The notes under the pieces are model-generated. The model had not been told where the DNA came from. It did no database searches and saw only the letters and a list, made by a program, of their open reading frames with translations. Shown one piece after another: positions 35,939 to 45,806 of a stretch of DNA of 64,000 nucleotides. The stretch is from Dorea formicigenerans (lineage in GTDB: Bacteria; Bacillota; Clostridia; Lachnospirales; Lachnospiraceae), in the NCBI RefSeq assembly GCF_025150245.1, contig NZ_CP102279.1, positions 2,105,423 through 2,169,422 of the forward strand, read 5' to 3'. A program made the position numbers and the translations under genes. Positions within the stretch are counted from its first letter, which is position 1. Every line of letters starts with the position of its first letter.

Positions 35939-36757
35939 CTACTTTAATAACAATAAAATCTGTTCCATCACTACAACTGCCAACGCCATCAGAATTTCAC
36001 ACATTTGTAGGAAATACCCTGCCAGATCTCCGGTGACCCCGCCGAATTTGCTGATACACATGTGATGATAATACCAGAATACAAGAAGTGCCATAATCAC
36101 CGCTGCTGCCCCGGACCATTTCCCCACCACAATCATGAGTGCACTAAGTACGATCAAATATATCATGAGCGTTCTTCGATTCACTCTTTTTTCCGCACTT
36201 TCTGAAAATGTTGCCACAAGCCCCTGTCCTTTTTTTCTCGCCTGTGGAAAACAGATAACCGAAAGTCCACTCAATGTACGCGACAGCATAAAGCTAATGG
36301 CGATTACTTTCGCTGCATGAGCTGTAAGCATAGAATAAATCCCCGCGTACGCTAAAAAATATACGCTGCAGGAAATAATTGCAAATGCTCCGGCATGAGA
36401 ATCTTTTAAAATCTCCAGTCTGCGTTCCATCGGCTGATAGGAACTTAAAGCATCCTGTGTATCCAAAAAACCATCCAGATGAATTCCGCCAGTAATAAAG
36501 ATGGGAATCAGCACTAATAAAATCGTCAAAAAAAGATTACTACTGCCTGGTATTCCAGAAGATAACGTTTCCTGCCTGTCAGCCAGCCAGCCTCCTGCCT
36601 GATAGACAACCCATGACGCCAGACCGATAACAGCACCCACCCACGGAAAAAAACACATCGCAAGCGACATATTTTCATCTGTCCATTCACTTTGTGGCAT
36701 GGGAATCTTGCTGTACATAGAAAATGCAATTTTAAAACTATTCCACATTTTTTTCAT
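35939..36757 (-). CDS. cobS: Adenosylcobinamide-GDP ribazoletransferase (cobalamin synthase)
   Basis: A 272-residue membrane protein that joins adenosylcobinamide-GDP and alpha-ribazole. The conserved GGIHLDGFLDTQDAL segment near 95-109 and DSHAGAFAI near 128 are signature elements; six or seven hydrophobic segments follow. It partners CobT and CobU next door. The start has GAAGG upstream. Confidence 0.93.
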   Translation of the reverse strand: MKKMWNSFKIAFSMYSKIPMPQSEWTDENMSLAMCFFPWVGAVIGLASWVVYQAGGWLADRQETLSSGIPGSSNLFLTILLVLIPIFITGGIHLDGFLDTQDALSSYQPMERRLEILKDSHAGAFAIISCSVYFLAYAGIYSMLTAHAAKVIAISFMLSRTLSGLSVICFPQARKKGQGLVATFSESAEKRVNRRTLMIYLIVLSALMIVVGKWSGAAAVIMALLVFWYYHHMCISKFGGVTGDLAGYFLQMCEILMALAVVVMEQILLLLK

Positions 36758-36832
36758 ACTACTTTGTAACCTTCCTATTTCTATATCCCATCATAGTTGG
36801 GACTTTTGCTCCAACATCATTTTACTATTTGC

Positions 36833-37459
36833 TCATTTTATCTTAATCGGGATTCCATAGACAACTTCTGTTACCTGATCTGCCATTTTTCCAAGCTCCT
36901 GATTGATCTTTCCGAGAAGTCCGATATATTTTTTTGTTTCTTCTGAATAATCCTGCAAATCACTATGCACTTCGTTCGTCACAATCGCTAATCGCTCCGT
37001 CTGTGTGTTCAAATAACGGATTCCTTCTACAATCATCTCCAGAACCACTTCATCCTCTGCAAGGCTTCCATCTTCCTGATATAGCACATCCGCCAGTAAA
37101 TTGGAAACGCACTCTAACAGAATTCCTCCTGTTTTAGCATTCTCCTGATTTTTTTCGTTCCTACAAGTTTTATTGATATCTAAGATACTTTTACTTCTCT
37201 TCCACCTTTGGATAGAATCATCAAGCGTCCTCAAATCTCCATAACACTCCAGCGTCTGAAATCCTTTTCCGGCGCGCATCTGCCTGTGGCGTTCAATCTT
37301 CTTTTGTGTCTCTGCACCAAATGGACGCATGGTCGCAATATACAGATATGGGCATATCGCTTTTTTTTCTTCGCTTTTCTCCGGTTTTCCGGTCAGCCAC
37401 ATTTCCGCATAGGCAGATTTTCCACTTCCACTGCCCCCGGTTATTACATGCATCATCAT
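36833..37459 (-). CDS. cobU: Adenosylcobinamide kinase / guanylyltransferase
   Basis: A 208-residue enzyme with P-loop GGSGSGKSAYAE at 8-19, the HRQMRAG region with the guanylylated His near 59, and VTNEVHSD near 162 (Walker-B equivalent). It phosphorylates and then guanylylates adenosylcobinamide. Inserted between the first and last halves are about 30 low-complexity, Lys-rich residues not found in most CobU proteins. Three ATG codons in a row begin the gene; the first is used. Confidence 0.92.
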   Translation of the reverse strand: MMMHVITGGSGSGKSAYAEMWLTGKPEKSEEKKAICPYLYIATMRPFGAETQKKIERHRQMRAGKGFQTLECYGDLRTLDDSIQRWKRSKSILDINKTCRNEKNQENAKTGGILLECVSNLLADVLYQEDGSLAEDEVVLEMIVEGIRYLNTQTERLAIVTNEVHSDLQDYSEETKKYIGLLGKINQELGKMADQVTEVVYGIPIKIK

Positions 37460-37486
37460 TTTATCCCCAGACTTTCTTTGAATATT

Positions 37487-38554
37487 CTATTTATCTCCTA
37501 ATTCTTCATAGTCGTCAATGTGAATATCGGAAAATGTACTCATTTTCTCATATACAGCCAACGCCATATCCAGTACCGGAAGAAATGCAACAGCTCCTGT
37601 CCCTTCTCCAAGACACATATCACAAGTCATAGATGCTTCCCTCCCAAGTGCCTTAAGAAGAATATGCATTCCCGGCTCTTTGGACACATGAGACACAATG
37701 ATATATTCTCTGACGTTATTGCACATTTGCACTGCTGCAAGTGCCGCTACCGCTGAGATGAAACCATCCATAATTACTGGAACGTGGTAATACGCTCCGC
37801 CCAGATAAATTCCAACAAGTCCGGCAAGATCAAATCCTCCTACCTTTGAAAGTACATCTACCGGATCATCTGCATTTGGCTCATTTTTTGCAATGGCTGT
37901 TTTGATAGCACATATCTTTCTTCTAAGACCAGCACTGTCAAGTCCGGCTCCTCTCCCGGTCATTGTCTCCACTGATTCATCTAAAAGGACACTCGCCACT
38001 GCACTGCTGGTCGTTGTATTACCGATTCCCATCTCTCCGGTCGCAAGTATCTGATATCCTGCTTCTTTTTTCTCTTTCATAAGATGCACTCCTGTCAGGA
38101 TTGCCTGAAGCGCCTCTTCTCTTGTCATTGCAGGCTCTTTCACCATATTCTTTGTTCCATAAGCAACTTTATAATTCGGTACTCTTGTATCACGAACCAT
38201 ACCAATGTCTATCGGAAACAGATCTACCTCTGCACTCTGACACATAATCGCGGCGCTGGTAGCTCCTTCCAGAAAATTCTCTGCTACAATTGCAGTTACT
38301 TCCTGTCCGGTCTGTGTCACACCTTCTTCCACGACACCATTATCTGCACACATAGCTATCAGTGCACGATTCTTAAGTTCAACCTCGGCATTTCCAGTAA
38401 TTCCGGCAATCCGGATAATATGCTCTTCCAGCTTTCCAAGGCTATGTAATGGCTTTGCGATAGAATTCCATTTCTTCCGGGCAGTTTCCATAGCCACATT
38501 GTCCAGATTTTCGATTCCATCTATAATAATTCCAAGTTCCTCTTCCCTTGTCAT
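37487..38554 (-). CDS. cobT: Nicotinate-nucleotide:dimethylbenzimidazole phosphoribosyltransferase
   Basis: A 355-residue CobT. It activates the lower-ligand base as alpha-ribazole phosphate. Recognisable elements are the LGKLEEHIIRIAGI segment near 38-51, CADNGVVEEGV near 68, GEMGIGNTTTSSA near 172 and the catalytic Glu in LGEGTGAVA near 318. The lower base actually used cannot be told. GCAGGAGG precedes the ATG. Confidence 0.94.
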   Translation of the reverse strand: MTREEELGIIIDGIENLDNVAMETARKKWNSIAKPLHSLGKLEEHIIRIAGITGNAEVELKNRALIAMCADNGVVEEGVTQTGQEVTAIVAENFLEGATSAAIMCQSAEVDLFPIDIGMVRDTRVPNYKVAYGTKNMVKEPAMTREEALQAILTGVHLMKEKKEAGYQILATGEMGIGNTTTSSAVASVLLDESVETMTGRGAGLDSAGLRRKICAIKTAIAKNEPNADDPVDVLSKVGGFDLAGLVGIYLGGAYYHVPVIMDGFISAVAALAAVQMCNNVREYIIVSHVSKEPGMHILLKALGREASMTCDMCLGEGTGAVAFLPVLDMALAVYEKMSTFSDIHIDDYEELGDK

Positions 38555-38616
38555 CTATTAATAACCTCCTGCTTCTTAGCTTCTTATCCCTCTTGTCTAT
38601 CCTGACATCATGCCTG

Positions 38617-40035
38617 TTAATCTTTTTCTTTATATCTTCTGCACGCACCTGCAAATGCTTCTGCAACTTGTGGATTTCCCATATAATGAATATGTGGATA
38701 TCCTGCCAATATTGTATCTGTACTGATCATACACTCCCATCCCCTCGTGGACATCGGTTTTTTCGCTGTAAATGCATGACCACATTCTTCTGATTCGTAA
38801 TAATGAAATTCATGTGTTGTAATGTTTCCAACATTATGACCAAAAACTGTCCCTTTGGATAATATAATATATCCAAACCTTTTCAGTTTTTCTGTCTTAT
38901 AGCTTTTTCCAAAAAGTGCTCCAACCATATCATATATTTTCCCGTCAGAACCTTCCAGCCGTTCCTGCAAATACATAAATCCTCCACATTCAGCAATACA
39001 TGGTACTCCCAACATTACTGCATGGCAGATACTTTCACGCATAGAATCATTTTCACTTAATTCTTTCGCATACAGCTCCGGATACCCTCCATAAAGAACA
39101 ATTCCCTGTATATTCTCAGGCAGGCTTCTGTCGTGTATTGGTGAAAATGTGACAATTTCTGCTCCCAATTTTTTTAAAATCTCCAGATTATCCGGATAGA
39201 TAAAACAAAATGCTTCATCATGTGCAACTGCAATTCGAATCCCTTTTTGCAAAGTGTCTGATAAATTCAAAAGATGCTCTTTGACTTGTGTATCTTCCTG
39301 CATTGCTGATACATTCCGGGCAAGTTCTAATATTCCGTCCAAATCTACGGTATCTTCCATCACCCTTGCCAGATGTTCCAGCTTTTCATCGATTTTCTCT
39401 ACTTCTTCCGGAATCTGCAAACCCAGATATCTGCTTTCCAGAACACATTCTGATACAAGCGGAACATATCCATATACGCGGACTTTTAACTGTTCTTCTA
39501 TCATCTGCTTCATCCTTGCATACATCATCGGGGAGATACGGTTTAAAATCACGCCCTTGATATGATGTTCTGTTTCATATTCCAAAAATCCTTTTACAAC
39601 TGCAACTGCAGAGACAGAGACTCCTTTGCAATCTAAAATCAATATAGCTGGTGTATCTGTTGTATCTGCCACATCCCATGCGCTGGCTTCTTTTGAAATT
39701 CCGGCAATTCCATCATAATATCCCATCACACCTTCCAGAACACAGATATCTCTGTTCTTTCCATGAGAAAGAAGTGATTGTCTCACTCCTGTTCTTTTGC
39801 ACATAAAGGTATCCAGATTGTAACTGTCGATTCCAAGCACTTTCCGGTGGAACATCGGGTCGATATAATCTGGTCCACATTTAAATGCAACACAATTAAG
39901 ACCACGATTTTTCAGAGCCTTTAATATTCCACATGTAATCATCGTTTTTCCACTTCCACTGGATGCGGCTGTCAATAATAATCTTGGAATTGCATTACTA
40001 TTTCTGTTATTGTCTTTATCATCTATGGGCTGCAT
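38617..40035 (-). CDS. cbiA: Cobyrinate a,c-diamide synthase
   Basis: A 472-residue amidotransferase (CobB/CbiA) making cobyrinate a,c-diamide. The nucleotide site is TAASSGSGKTMIT at about 22-34, and the glutaminase Cys is in VPCIAECGGFMYL near 332. The ATG at 40035 is chosen because AAGGAG lies upstream within the longer frame that starts with a TTG at 40062; this is uncertain. It follows the CobK-CbiET fusion by about 40 nt. Confidence 0.93.
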   Translation of the reverse strand: MQPIDDKDNNRNSNAIPRLLLTAASSGSGKTMITCGILKALKNRGLNCVAFKCGPDYIDPMFHRKVLGIDSYNLDTFMCKRTGVRQSLLSHGKNRDICVLEGVMGYYDGIAGISKEASAWDVADTTDTPAILILDCKGVSVSAVAVVKGFLEYETEHHIKGVILNRISPMMYARMKQMIEEQLKVRVYGYVPLVSECVLESRYLGLQIPEEVEKIDEKLEHLARVMEDTVDLDGILELARNVSAMQEDTQVKEHLLNLSDTLQKGIRIAVAHDEAFCFIYPDNLEILKKLGAEIVTFSPIHDRSLPENIQGIVLYGGYPELYAKELSENDSMRESICHAVMLGVPCIAECGGFMYLQERLEGSDGKIYDMVGALFGKSYKTEKLKRFGYIILSKGTVFGHNVGNITTHEFHYYESEECGHAFTAKKPMSTRGWECMISTDTILAGYPHIHYMGNPQVAEAFAGACRRYKEKD

Positions 40036-40077
40036 ATTTTTTCTGTTTAACTCCTTGTTCAAAGTCCGGCCGTATAA

Positions 40078-42078
40078 TTAATCTAATTCAAAACTTACAA
40101 CATAAATCGGATTCTGTCCTGTCATCATATGATAACTTCCAACTACTTTAGATTTTGCAATATTGACCTGCACGATTTCATCATTTTTAATCGGATATTT
40201 TCTGCAATATTCCAGAGTCTGCGCCAATGTCTCCAGTGAAATAGCATTTAATACCACTCTTGCCTGTGGATTCTTTTTCCTGATAAGCTCCAGAATCTCT
40301 TCCAGCCGTCCTTTACTTCCTCCGATAAATACACAGTCTGGTGCCGGAAGATCTTTTAATATTTCCGGCGCACTGCCTTCAATAACTTTTATGTTGCTCA
40401 CTGCAAATTTTCTGGCATTTTCCTCAATAAGACCAGCTGCCTCCGGATTGATTTCCACTGCATAAACCTGTCCGTCTTCTGCCTGAATTGCAGATTCCAC
40501 AGATACAGATCCGGTTCCCGCCCCGATATCATATATAATATCCGACTTCCTGATCTTCATTTTTGAAAGACTGATGGATCGCACTTCCTCTTTTGTCATT
40601 GGAACATCTCCACGGATAAATTCTTCATCATTCATTCCATGAGTCACCGCATTTTCTCCACCATATGGATTGGCAATGAGCACCGCTGCAAGATTGTCTC
40701 CATCATAATCCAGGAATTCTGACACATTTCCTTTTAAAATCTGCTCTCCCTCATAAGTAAGCTCTGCCCCGACTGCCATGTTACAATCTCCAAGTCTGGC
40801 ATCGATCAAAGTTTTTGCAAGCTTACGGACATCTGCTGCAGAACCTGTCAGTGTAAACGTATACTTATTATTTTTCACAGCTGCAAGAAGATTTTCCTCT
40901 CGTCCATGAATGCTGACAAGTTTTATGTCTTCCCATGGAATCTGAAGTTTTGCGCACAAACTGGAAACTGTAGAAATTCCCGGTAAAATCTCTGTCTTTA
41001 CACGCTCAGGCTCACCACTTTTTTTCAGCCTGTCACGGATCGTTAAAATCAATTTCTTTGCACCACTGTAAAAGCCAGGATCTCCTGACAGTACAACTAC
41101 TATATTTTCATCTTGTGGATGACTGAAAATATAATCCGTAATTTCCTCCGGTTTGTAAGCTGCAAATGTCTGCTGTCCTTCTTTTACAACAGATTTTAAC
41201 ATACGTGATGCACCGATCAGTACATCGGCTTCCTCACATGCCTTTTTAACTTCCACAGTCATTGAACCTTCTGTTCCCATTCCGATTCCTGCAAGCGTCA
41301 CTTTTTGCATTGTTTTGAAATGATACTCTTCTTTTAACAGATCAATGATTTCTTCATAAGTATATCCGGACTCTTCTTTCTGACGGCCCAGAACGATGAT
41401 TTTCACACCAGCCTTTTTCGCTGCATTATATTTTTGCAGGAACCCGCCAATATTTCCCGAATCCTTTGTCACCATATAAGAAATGTCATAGCTCTTCATA
41501 ATTGCATAATTCATTTCCACCGAAAATGGTCCCTGCATACAGATCAGATTCTTTCCGGTAAACCCAAGCTGTTCACACTTATGTGCCACTTTCGCTGTTG
41601 AAAGCACTCTCGCATAAACACGTTTTTTGTAATCTGTGAGATTCTGAAAAGCTGCCAGTTCTTTACTTCCTGTCGTTGCCAGAATATTTCCTGTCGTCTG
41701 CTCCAGATATTCAATTGCCTCTTCCATGCTATCCACATAAATGCAATCTGACTTTTCAGCTCCTGTATCCCTTAAAATCCTCAAATATGGAACTCCGGCT
41801 TTTTCACATGCATTTTGCAGGTTTTCTGTCACTTCTATCGCATAAGGGTGAGTCGCATCCACTACATATGAAGGATGATATTCATTGATAAATTCTATCA
41901 TCTGATTTTCATCCATCCGTTCATGTGTTGTTGTAATATTACTTCCCTCTGGCAGCAGACTCTCTCCATATTCTGTTGCCACGCAGACATGAACACTGAC
42001 TTCCCTTTTTACTAAAAATTCTGCCAGCCGTCTTCCTTCTGTTGTTCCTGCATATATTAAAATTTTATTTTCTGTCAT
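40078..42078 (-). CDS. CobK/CbiJ-CbiE-CbiT trifunctional fusion
   Basis: A 666-residue fusion of three corrin-ring enzymes. Residues 1 to about 250 are precorrin-6A reductase (KILIYAGTTEGRRLAEFL start, TGSKELAAF). About 254-450 is CbiE, the C5/C15 methyltransferase (VTLAGIGMGTEGSMT, VVLSGDPGFYSGA). About 485-666 is CbiT, the C15-methylating decarboxylase with the SAM site DIGAGTGSVSVESA. It overlaps cbiH by 14 nt and has AGGGG before the ATG. Fusing reductase with CbiET is seen in some Clostridia; most organisms have separate genes. Confidence 0.92.
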   Translation of the reverse strand: MTENKILIYAGTTEGRRLAEFLVKREVSVHVCVATEYGESLLPEGSNITTTHERMDENQMIEFINEYHPSYVVDATHPYAIEVTENLQNACEKAGVPYLRILRDTGAEKSDCIYVDSMEEAIEYLEQTTGNILATTGSKELAAFQNLTDYKKRVYARVLSTAKVAHKCEQLGFTGKNLICMQGPFSVEMNYAIMKSYDISYMVTKDSGNIGGFLQKYNAAKKAGVKIIVLGRQKEESGYTYEEIIDLLKEEYHFKTMQKVTLAGIGMGTEGSMTVEVKKACEEADVLIGASRMLKSVVKEGQQTFAAYKPEEITDYIFSHPQDENIVVVLSGDPGFYSGAKKLILTIRDRLKKSGEPERVKTEILPGISTVSSLCAKLQIPWEDIKLVSIHGREENLLAAVKNNKYTFTLTGSAADVRKLAKTLIDARLGDCNMAVGAELTYEGEQILKGNVSEFLDYDGDNLAAVLIANPYGGENAVTHGMNDEEFIRGDVPMTKEEVRSISLSKMKIRKSDIIYDIGAGTGSVSVESAIQAEDGQVYAVEINPEAAGLIEENARKFAVSNIKVIEGSAPEILKDLPAPDCVFIGGSKGRLEEILELIRKKNPQARVVLNAISLETLAQTLEYCRKYPIKNDEIVQVNIAKSKVVGSYHMMTGQNPIYVVSFELD

Positions 42079-42802
42079 ATCGATATCCCCTTGGTGTAAC
42101 CATTTTATCTTTAATTATTTTTGTCATTTTATTCCCTATATAAACGGTAGAAAACATATCTACCTCGGTATTTCGTAGCTCTTTCAGTGTCAGTATGTTC
42201 ATACTTTCTTCTTCTCTTGCAATATTTCTCACAATACCGCATATAATACTTTCTTCTTTGTACTCAAGCAAAATATCACAAGCCCTTGCAAGATAATCTT
42301 TTCTCTTTTTGCTGGAAGGATTATATAAAGCAATCAGAAAATCCGCCTGTGCTGCCGCCCGAAGTCTCTTTTCAATCAGTTCCCACGGTGTCAGAAGATC
42401 ACTTAAACTGATCATACAGCAATCGTGTCCAAGAGGTGCACCAAGCACTGCTGCTCCCCCCATTGCTGCTGTCACACCCGGAAGAACCTCGATCTCGACT
42501 TCCGGATATTCTTCTCCGATTTCATACATGAGTCCTGCCATTCCGTAAATCCCGGAATCACCACTGCACACCATAGCTGTCACACGCCCTTTTTTTGCCT
42601 CTTCAAATGCCAGCCGGCATCGCTCCGGCTCCTTTCTCATCGGCGTTGTCATAAATTCCTTTTCCGGAAAATATTTTTTCATAAGATCTACATATACTGT
42701 ATACCCGACAATCACATCACAGCCCTTTAGCGCTTCCACCGCTGCAACCGTCATCTGCTCATAAGCACCAGGTCCCATTCCAATCACATATACTTTATTC
42801 AA
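42065..42802 (-). CDS. cbiH: Cobalt-precorrin-3B C17-methyltransferase
   Basis: A 245-residue SAM-dependent tetrapyrrole methylase. The N-terminal GMGPGAYEQMTVAA loop, VVCSGDSGIYGMAG-like segment and VLPGVTAAMGGAAVLGAPLGHD are characteristic of CbiH/CobJ, which also contracts the ring. The start is a TTG at 42802, chosen because GGAG lies about 10 nt upstream and the family begins right there; the frame itself is open to 42835. It overlaps cbiG by 8 nt. Confidence 0.92.
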   Translation of the reverse strand: MNKVYVIGMGPGAYEQMTVAAVEALKGCDVIVGYTVYVDLMKKYFPEKEFMTTPMRKEPERCRLAFEEAKKGRVTAMVCSGDSGIYGMAGLMYEIGEEYPEVEIEVLPGVTAAMGGAAVLGAPLGHDCCMISLSDLLTPWELIEKRLRAAAQADFLIALYNPSSKKRKDYLARACDILLEYKEESIICGIVRNIAREEESMNILTLKELRNTEVDMFSTVYIGNKMTKIIKDKMVTPRGYRYDRK

Positions 42803-43853
42803 AATCCACACTCCATTTCTCCACTGCCACAGCAACTGTCACTCCTTCGTGCGCTGTCTTGTGTACCAGAATTTTTTCCCCTCCGGCACACATAGCACTT
42901 CTTTCACACACATTATCAACACCTGTGGTCTGTTTTACAAATTCAGATCCTGTAAATTTCCCTTCTGCCTGTTCCAGCTCTTCTTTCGAAAATGTCTGAA
43001 ACGGTATGTCATATTTTTCACAGTATGTACATAGTCCAGGCTCTTCCTTCTTTAAATCAATGCTTGCTGCAAGTTTCACTGCTTCCGGAAAAATCCCATA
43101 ATCCTCAAGCACCTGTGTTACATGCTTTTCAATCTTTTCAGCATCAGTTCCTTTCTTACAGCCAATCCCTAAAACCACAGCTTTAGGAATCAAATACAAC
43201 ACCTGTGTTCCGCTTCCTGCAGGTGCATCGTTTTTACAGATTCCTATGTGAATCTTTAAAGTCCTTGAATCACATTTGTCTGACTCATGTATGAATTTTA
43301 ATTCTTTTGGAATCTGTCCTATGACAGAGCATTCTGGTTCTATCTCTGCTAAAACTTGTTTGCCAGCCAAAATATCTGCAGATACGAGTTTTGCCAGTTT
43401 CATATCTTCTATATATAATCTATTTTTCTTTGCAAATATGTCAACCGCCCACTTCTGATTCAAATCTGTTGCTGTTGTGATCACGGCCTCCATGGAAAGC
43501 ATTTGACTGAGTTTTTCTGCAAGTTCATTGGCACCTCCAATGTGTCCGGACAAGATTGGAATACAGTACTTTCCAAGCTCGTCTATAACCAGTACAGCCG
43601 GGTCTTCTTTTTTGGACACTACAAATGATGCAACTGCCCGAACTGCAATTCCTGCTGCACCTACATAGATCAAAACATCAGATACTTTCCAATGTTCTCC
43701 GGTCCATTCTTTCAGGCTTCCCTCATAAGAATCTGCCTCTTCTTTACATTTGACATTCTCTGCTACAAGCCAGTCTTCTGCCGACAAAGCTTTCCTGACT
43801 TTTCCAGCCGTCTTTCTTCCGTTTGCAGTAAAGCTCAGAATTGCAGCTTTCAT
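42795..43853 (-). CDS. cbiG: Cobalt-precorrin-5A hydrolase
   Basis: A 352-residue CbiG, which opens the delta-lactone and releases the C20 fragment in the anaerobic route. The N-terminal domain is followed by the conserved YVGAAGIAVRAVASF, VIDELGKYCIPILSGHIGGANELA and later GIGCKKGTDAEKI segments. Presence of CbiG, CbiD and no CobG supports the oxygen-independent pathway. The start is directly after the cbiF stop. Confidence 0.94.
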   Translation of the reverse strand: MKAAILSFTANGRKTAGKVRKALSAEDWLVAENVKCKEEADSYEGSLKEWTGEHWKVSDVLIYVGAAGIAVRAVASFVVSKKEDPAVLVIDELGKYCIPILSGHIGGANELAEKLSQMLSMEAVITTATDLNQKWAVDIFAKKNRLYIEDMKLAKLVSADILAGKQVLAEIEPECSVIGQIPKELKFIHESDKCDSRTLKIHIGICKNDAPAGSGTQVLYLIPKAVVLGIGCKKGTDAEKIEKHVTQVLEDYGIFPEAVKLAASIDLKKEEPGLCTYCEKYDIPFQTFSKEELEQAEGKFTGSEFVKQTTGVDNVCERSAMCAGGEKILVHKTAHEGVTVAVAVEKWSVDFE

Positions 43854-44615
43854 CTAAGAATCACTTCCTTTCCGGAATTCAGTTGTGAATCCCGGATCAT
43901 ACAACTTTGACCGTTCATAATGACTGTGAGTCACTACATTTCCCACAAGGATCAGTGCAGTCTTTGTAATCTGATGTTTCCTTGCTGTCTCCACAAGTGT
44001 ATCTATCGTACATACATATGCCTCTTCCTCCGGCCATGTTGCTTTGTACACAATTGCTGCCGGCGTATCTGATGCATATCCTCCGGCAAGCAGTTCTTTT
44101 ACCAGCTTTTCCAAAAGACCTGTACTTAAGAAAAGAACCATCGTTGCACCATGTGCAGCAAAACTCATGATCTTTTCCCGCTCAGGAACCGGAGTCCTTC
44201 CTTCCGTTCGTGTAATAATAACACTCTGTGACACCTCCGGAAGAGTATATTCCAGATTCAGTGCTGCCGCCGCTCCACAAAATGAGCTGACTCCAGGGCA
44301 GGAATCATAATCAATTCCTTTTTCATCAAGAATGTCCATCTGCTCACGGATTGCACCGTAAAGACAAGGATCACCCGTATGAAGTCGTACGGTCATCTTA
44401 TCTTCTTTTTCTGACTTTATCATAACCTCTATGACTTCTTCCAGTGTCATATAGGCACTATTATAAACTTCGCAGCCTTCCTTTGCATATTCCAGCAGTC
44501 CTTTATTGACCAGTGATCCAGCATAAATGATTACATCTGCTTCTTTAAGATATCGTTGTCCTCTTACCGTAATCAGATCGACCGCTCCCGGTCCTGCTCC
44601 TACAAAATGTATCAT
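43854..44615 (-). CDS. cbiF: Cobalt-precorrin-4 C11-methyltransferase
   Basis: A 253-residue SAM-dependent methyltransferase (CbiF/CobM). Motifs include MIHFVGAGPGAVDLITVRG at the start, VRLHTGDPCLYGAI near 78, and VPGVSSF-type CPGVSSFCGAAAAL near 107. The ATG at 44615 overlaps the cbiD stop (ATGA) and follows GGGAGG. Confidence 0.94.
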   Translation of the reverse strand: MIHFVGAGPGAVDLITVRGQRYLKEADVIIYAGSLVNKGLLEYAKEGCEVYNSAYMTLEEVIEVMIKSEKEDKMTVRLHTGDPCLYGAIREQMDILDEKGIDYDSCPGVSSFCGAAAALNLEYTLPEVSQSVIITRTEGRTPVPEREKIMSFAAHGATMVLFLSTGLLEKLVKELLAGGYASDTPAAIVYKATWPEEEAYVCTIDTLVETARKHQITKTALILVGNVVTHSHYERSKLYDPGFTTEFRKGSDS

Positions 44616-45751
44616 TGATTTTCTTCCTCCCACAAATGCATCAAAGTATCTACCTTGCTTGTTTTTCCCAAAATTCCATACACATTTGAATATAAAATTG
44701 CCCCAACAGGCATCTGATCTGCCATGCGGTATTCCATATATTTTTCAATGGATCTCATGATTTGCCCGATTGTAGCTTCTCGCTCTTCTTCACTTAAAAG
44801 TGCAAGCGCATCATCGGTCGTCACGCAATCCAGAACCGCTCTGGCGCGATCTGCGGAAAATCCAGCCCGTAGCATTGCCGTTGCCAAAAGATCCATACGG
44901 CAGTCTGCCCATCTGGAATGCGTATTCATCACTCCACCTGATACTTTGATCAGCTTTCCGATATGTCCGGCAAGTACAAGCCCTTGAAACTTACAATCTG
45001 CTGCCATATCCATACTCTGCCCTATATAATTACTGCATTTTACTACATCTTTATCCTGAATTCCATATGCTTCCCGCAGAAAATCCAGCCCATAATTCCC
45101 TGGCGCCATAATGAGATAGTTCTTTCCCCCTGCACGCCTGACCTTCATCTCTAATTCAATCGTATCAAGCAGAGCCTGTTCACTCATCGGCTCCACGATT
45201 CCACTTGTTCCCAAAACAGAAATACCGCCTTCAATTCCAAGTCTCGGATTAAATGTTTTCTTTGCCAGTTCTACTCCCTGCGGAATGGATATCTCTATTT
45301 TAATTCCGCCGTCGTACCCATACATTTCACACGCCTCTTCGACTTCTCTTAAAATCATCTGCCTCGGCACTCGATTAATTGCAGCATTTCCTACAGGCTG
45401 ATCCAATCCGGGCTTCGTCACCCTGCCGACTCCAATGCCTCCGTCCAGGACTATACCAGATTTTATTCTGCTTACTTTACTGTATACTAAAATTCCATTT
45501 GTAATATCCGGATCATCTCCACTGTCTTTTCGTACTGCGCAGGAAACAGATTCTATATCCGGATTACTTTTATTATATTTATTAAATTCTTTTTGAGCCT
45601 CAGCGATCTTCAGTGTCAACACTTCTTTTCCTGGTAAAGACACTGTGACCTGATCTACGCTGACATTTCCAAGAAGCATTGTGACCGCGGCCTTTGTTGC
45701 TGCCTGTGCACACGTTCCTGTGGTATATCCTCTTCGGAGTTTTTTCGTCAT
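44612..45751 (-). CDS. cbiD: Cobalt-precorrin-5B C1-methyltransferase
   Basis: A 379-residue CbiD, methylating C1 in the anaerobic route. It has the LRRGYTTGTCAQAATKA start, IEGGISVLGTSGIVEPMSEQAL near 195 and the C-terminal G-H-I-G-K-L-I-K-V-S-G-G-segment. It is the first gene of the cob operon, 55 nt downstream of a good promoter. Confidence 0.95.
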   Translation of the reverse strand: MTKKLRRGYTTGTCAQAATKAAVTMLLGNVSVDQVTVSLPGKEVLTLKIAEAQKEFNKYNKSNPDIESVSCAVRKDSGDDPDITNGILVYSKVSRIKSGIVLDGGIGVGRVTKPGLDQPVGNAAINRVPRQMILREVEEACEMYGYDGGIKIEISIPQGVELAKKTFNPRLGIEGGISVLGTSGIVEPMSEQALLDTIELEMKVRRAGGKNYLIMAPGNYGLDFLREAYGIQDKDVVKCSNYIGQSMDMAADCKFQGLVLAGHIGKLIKVSGGVMNTHSRWADCRMDLLATAMLRAGFSADRARAVLDCVTTDDALALLSEEEREATIGQIMRSIEKYMEYRMADQMPVGAILYSNVYGILGKTSKVDTLMHLWEEENQ

Positions 45752-45806
45752 AGTTTTTTACCCTTCCAGTCTGAAATTCTTGAATTCATCATCGTTCGCT
45801 CTCTTC

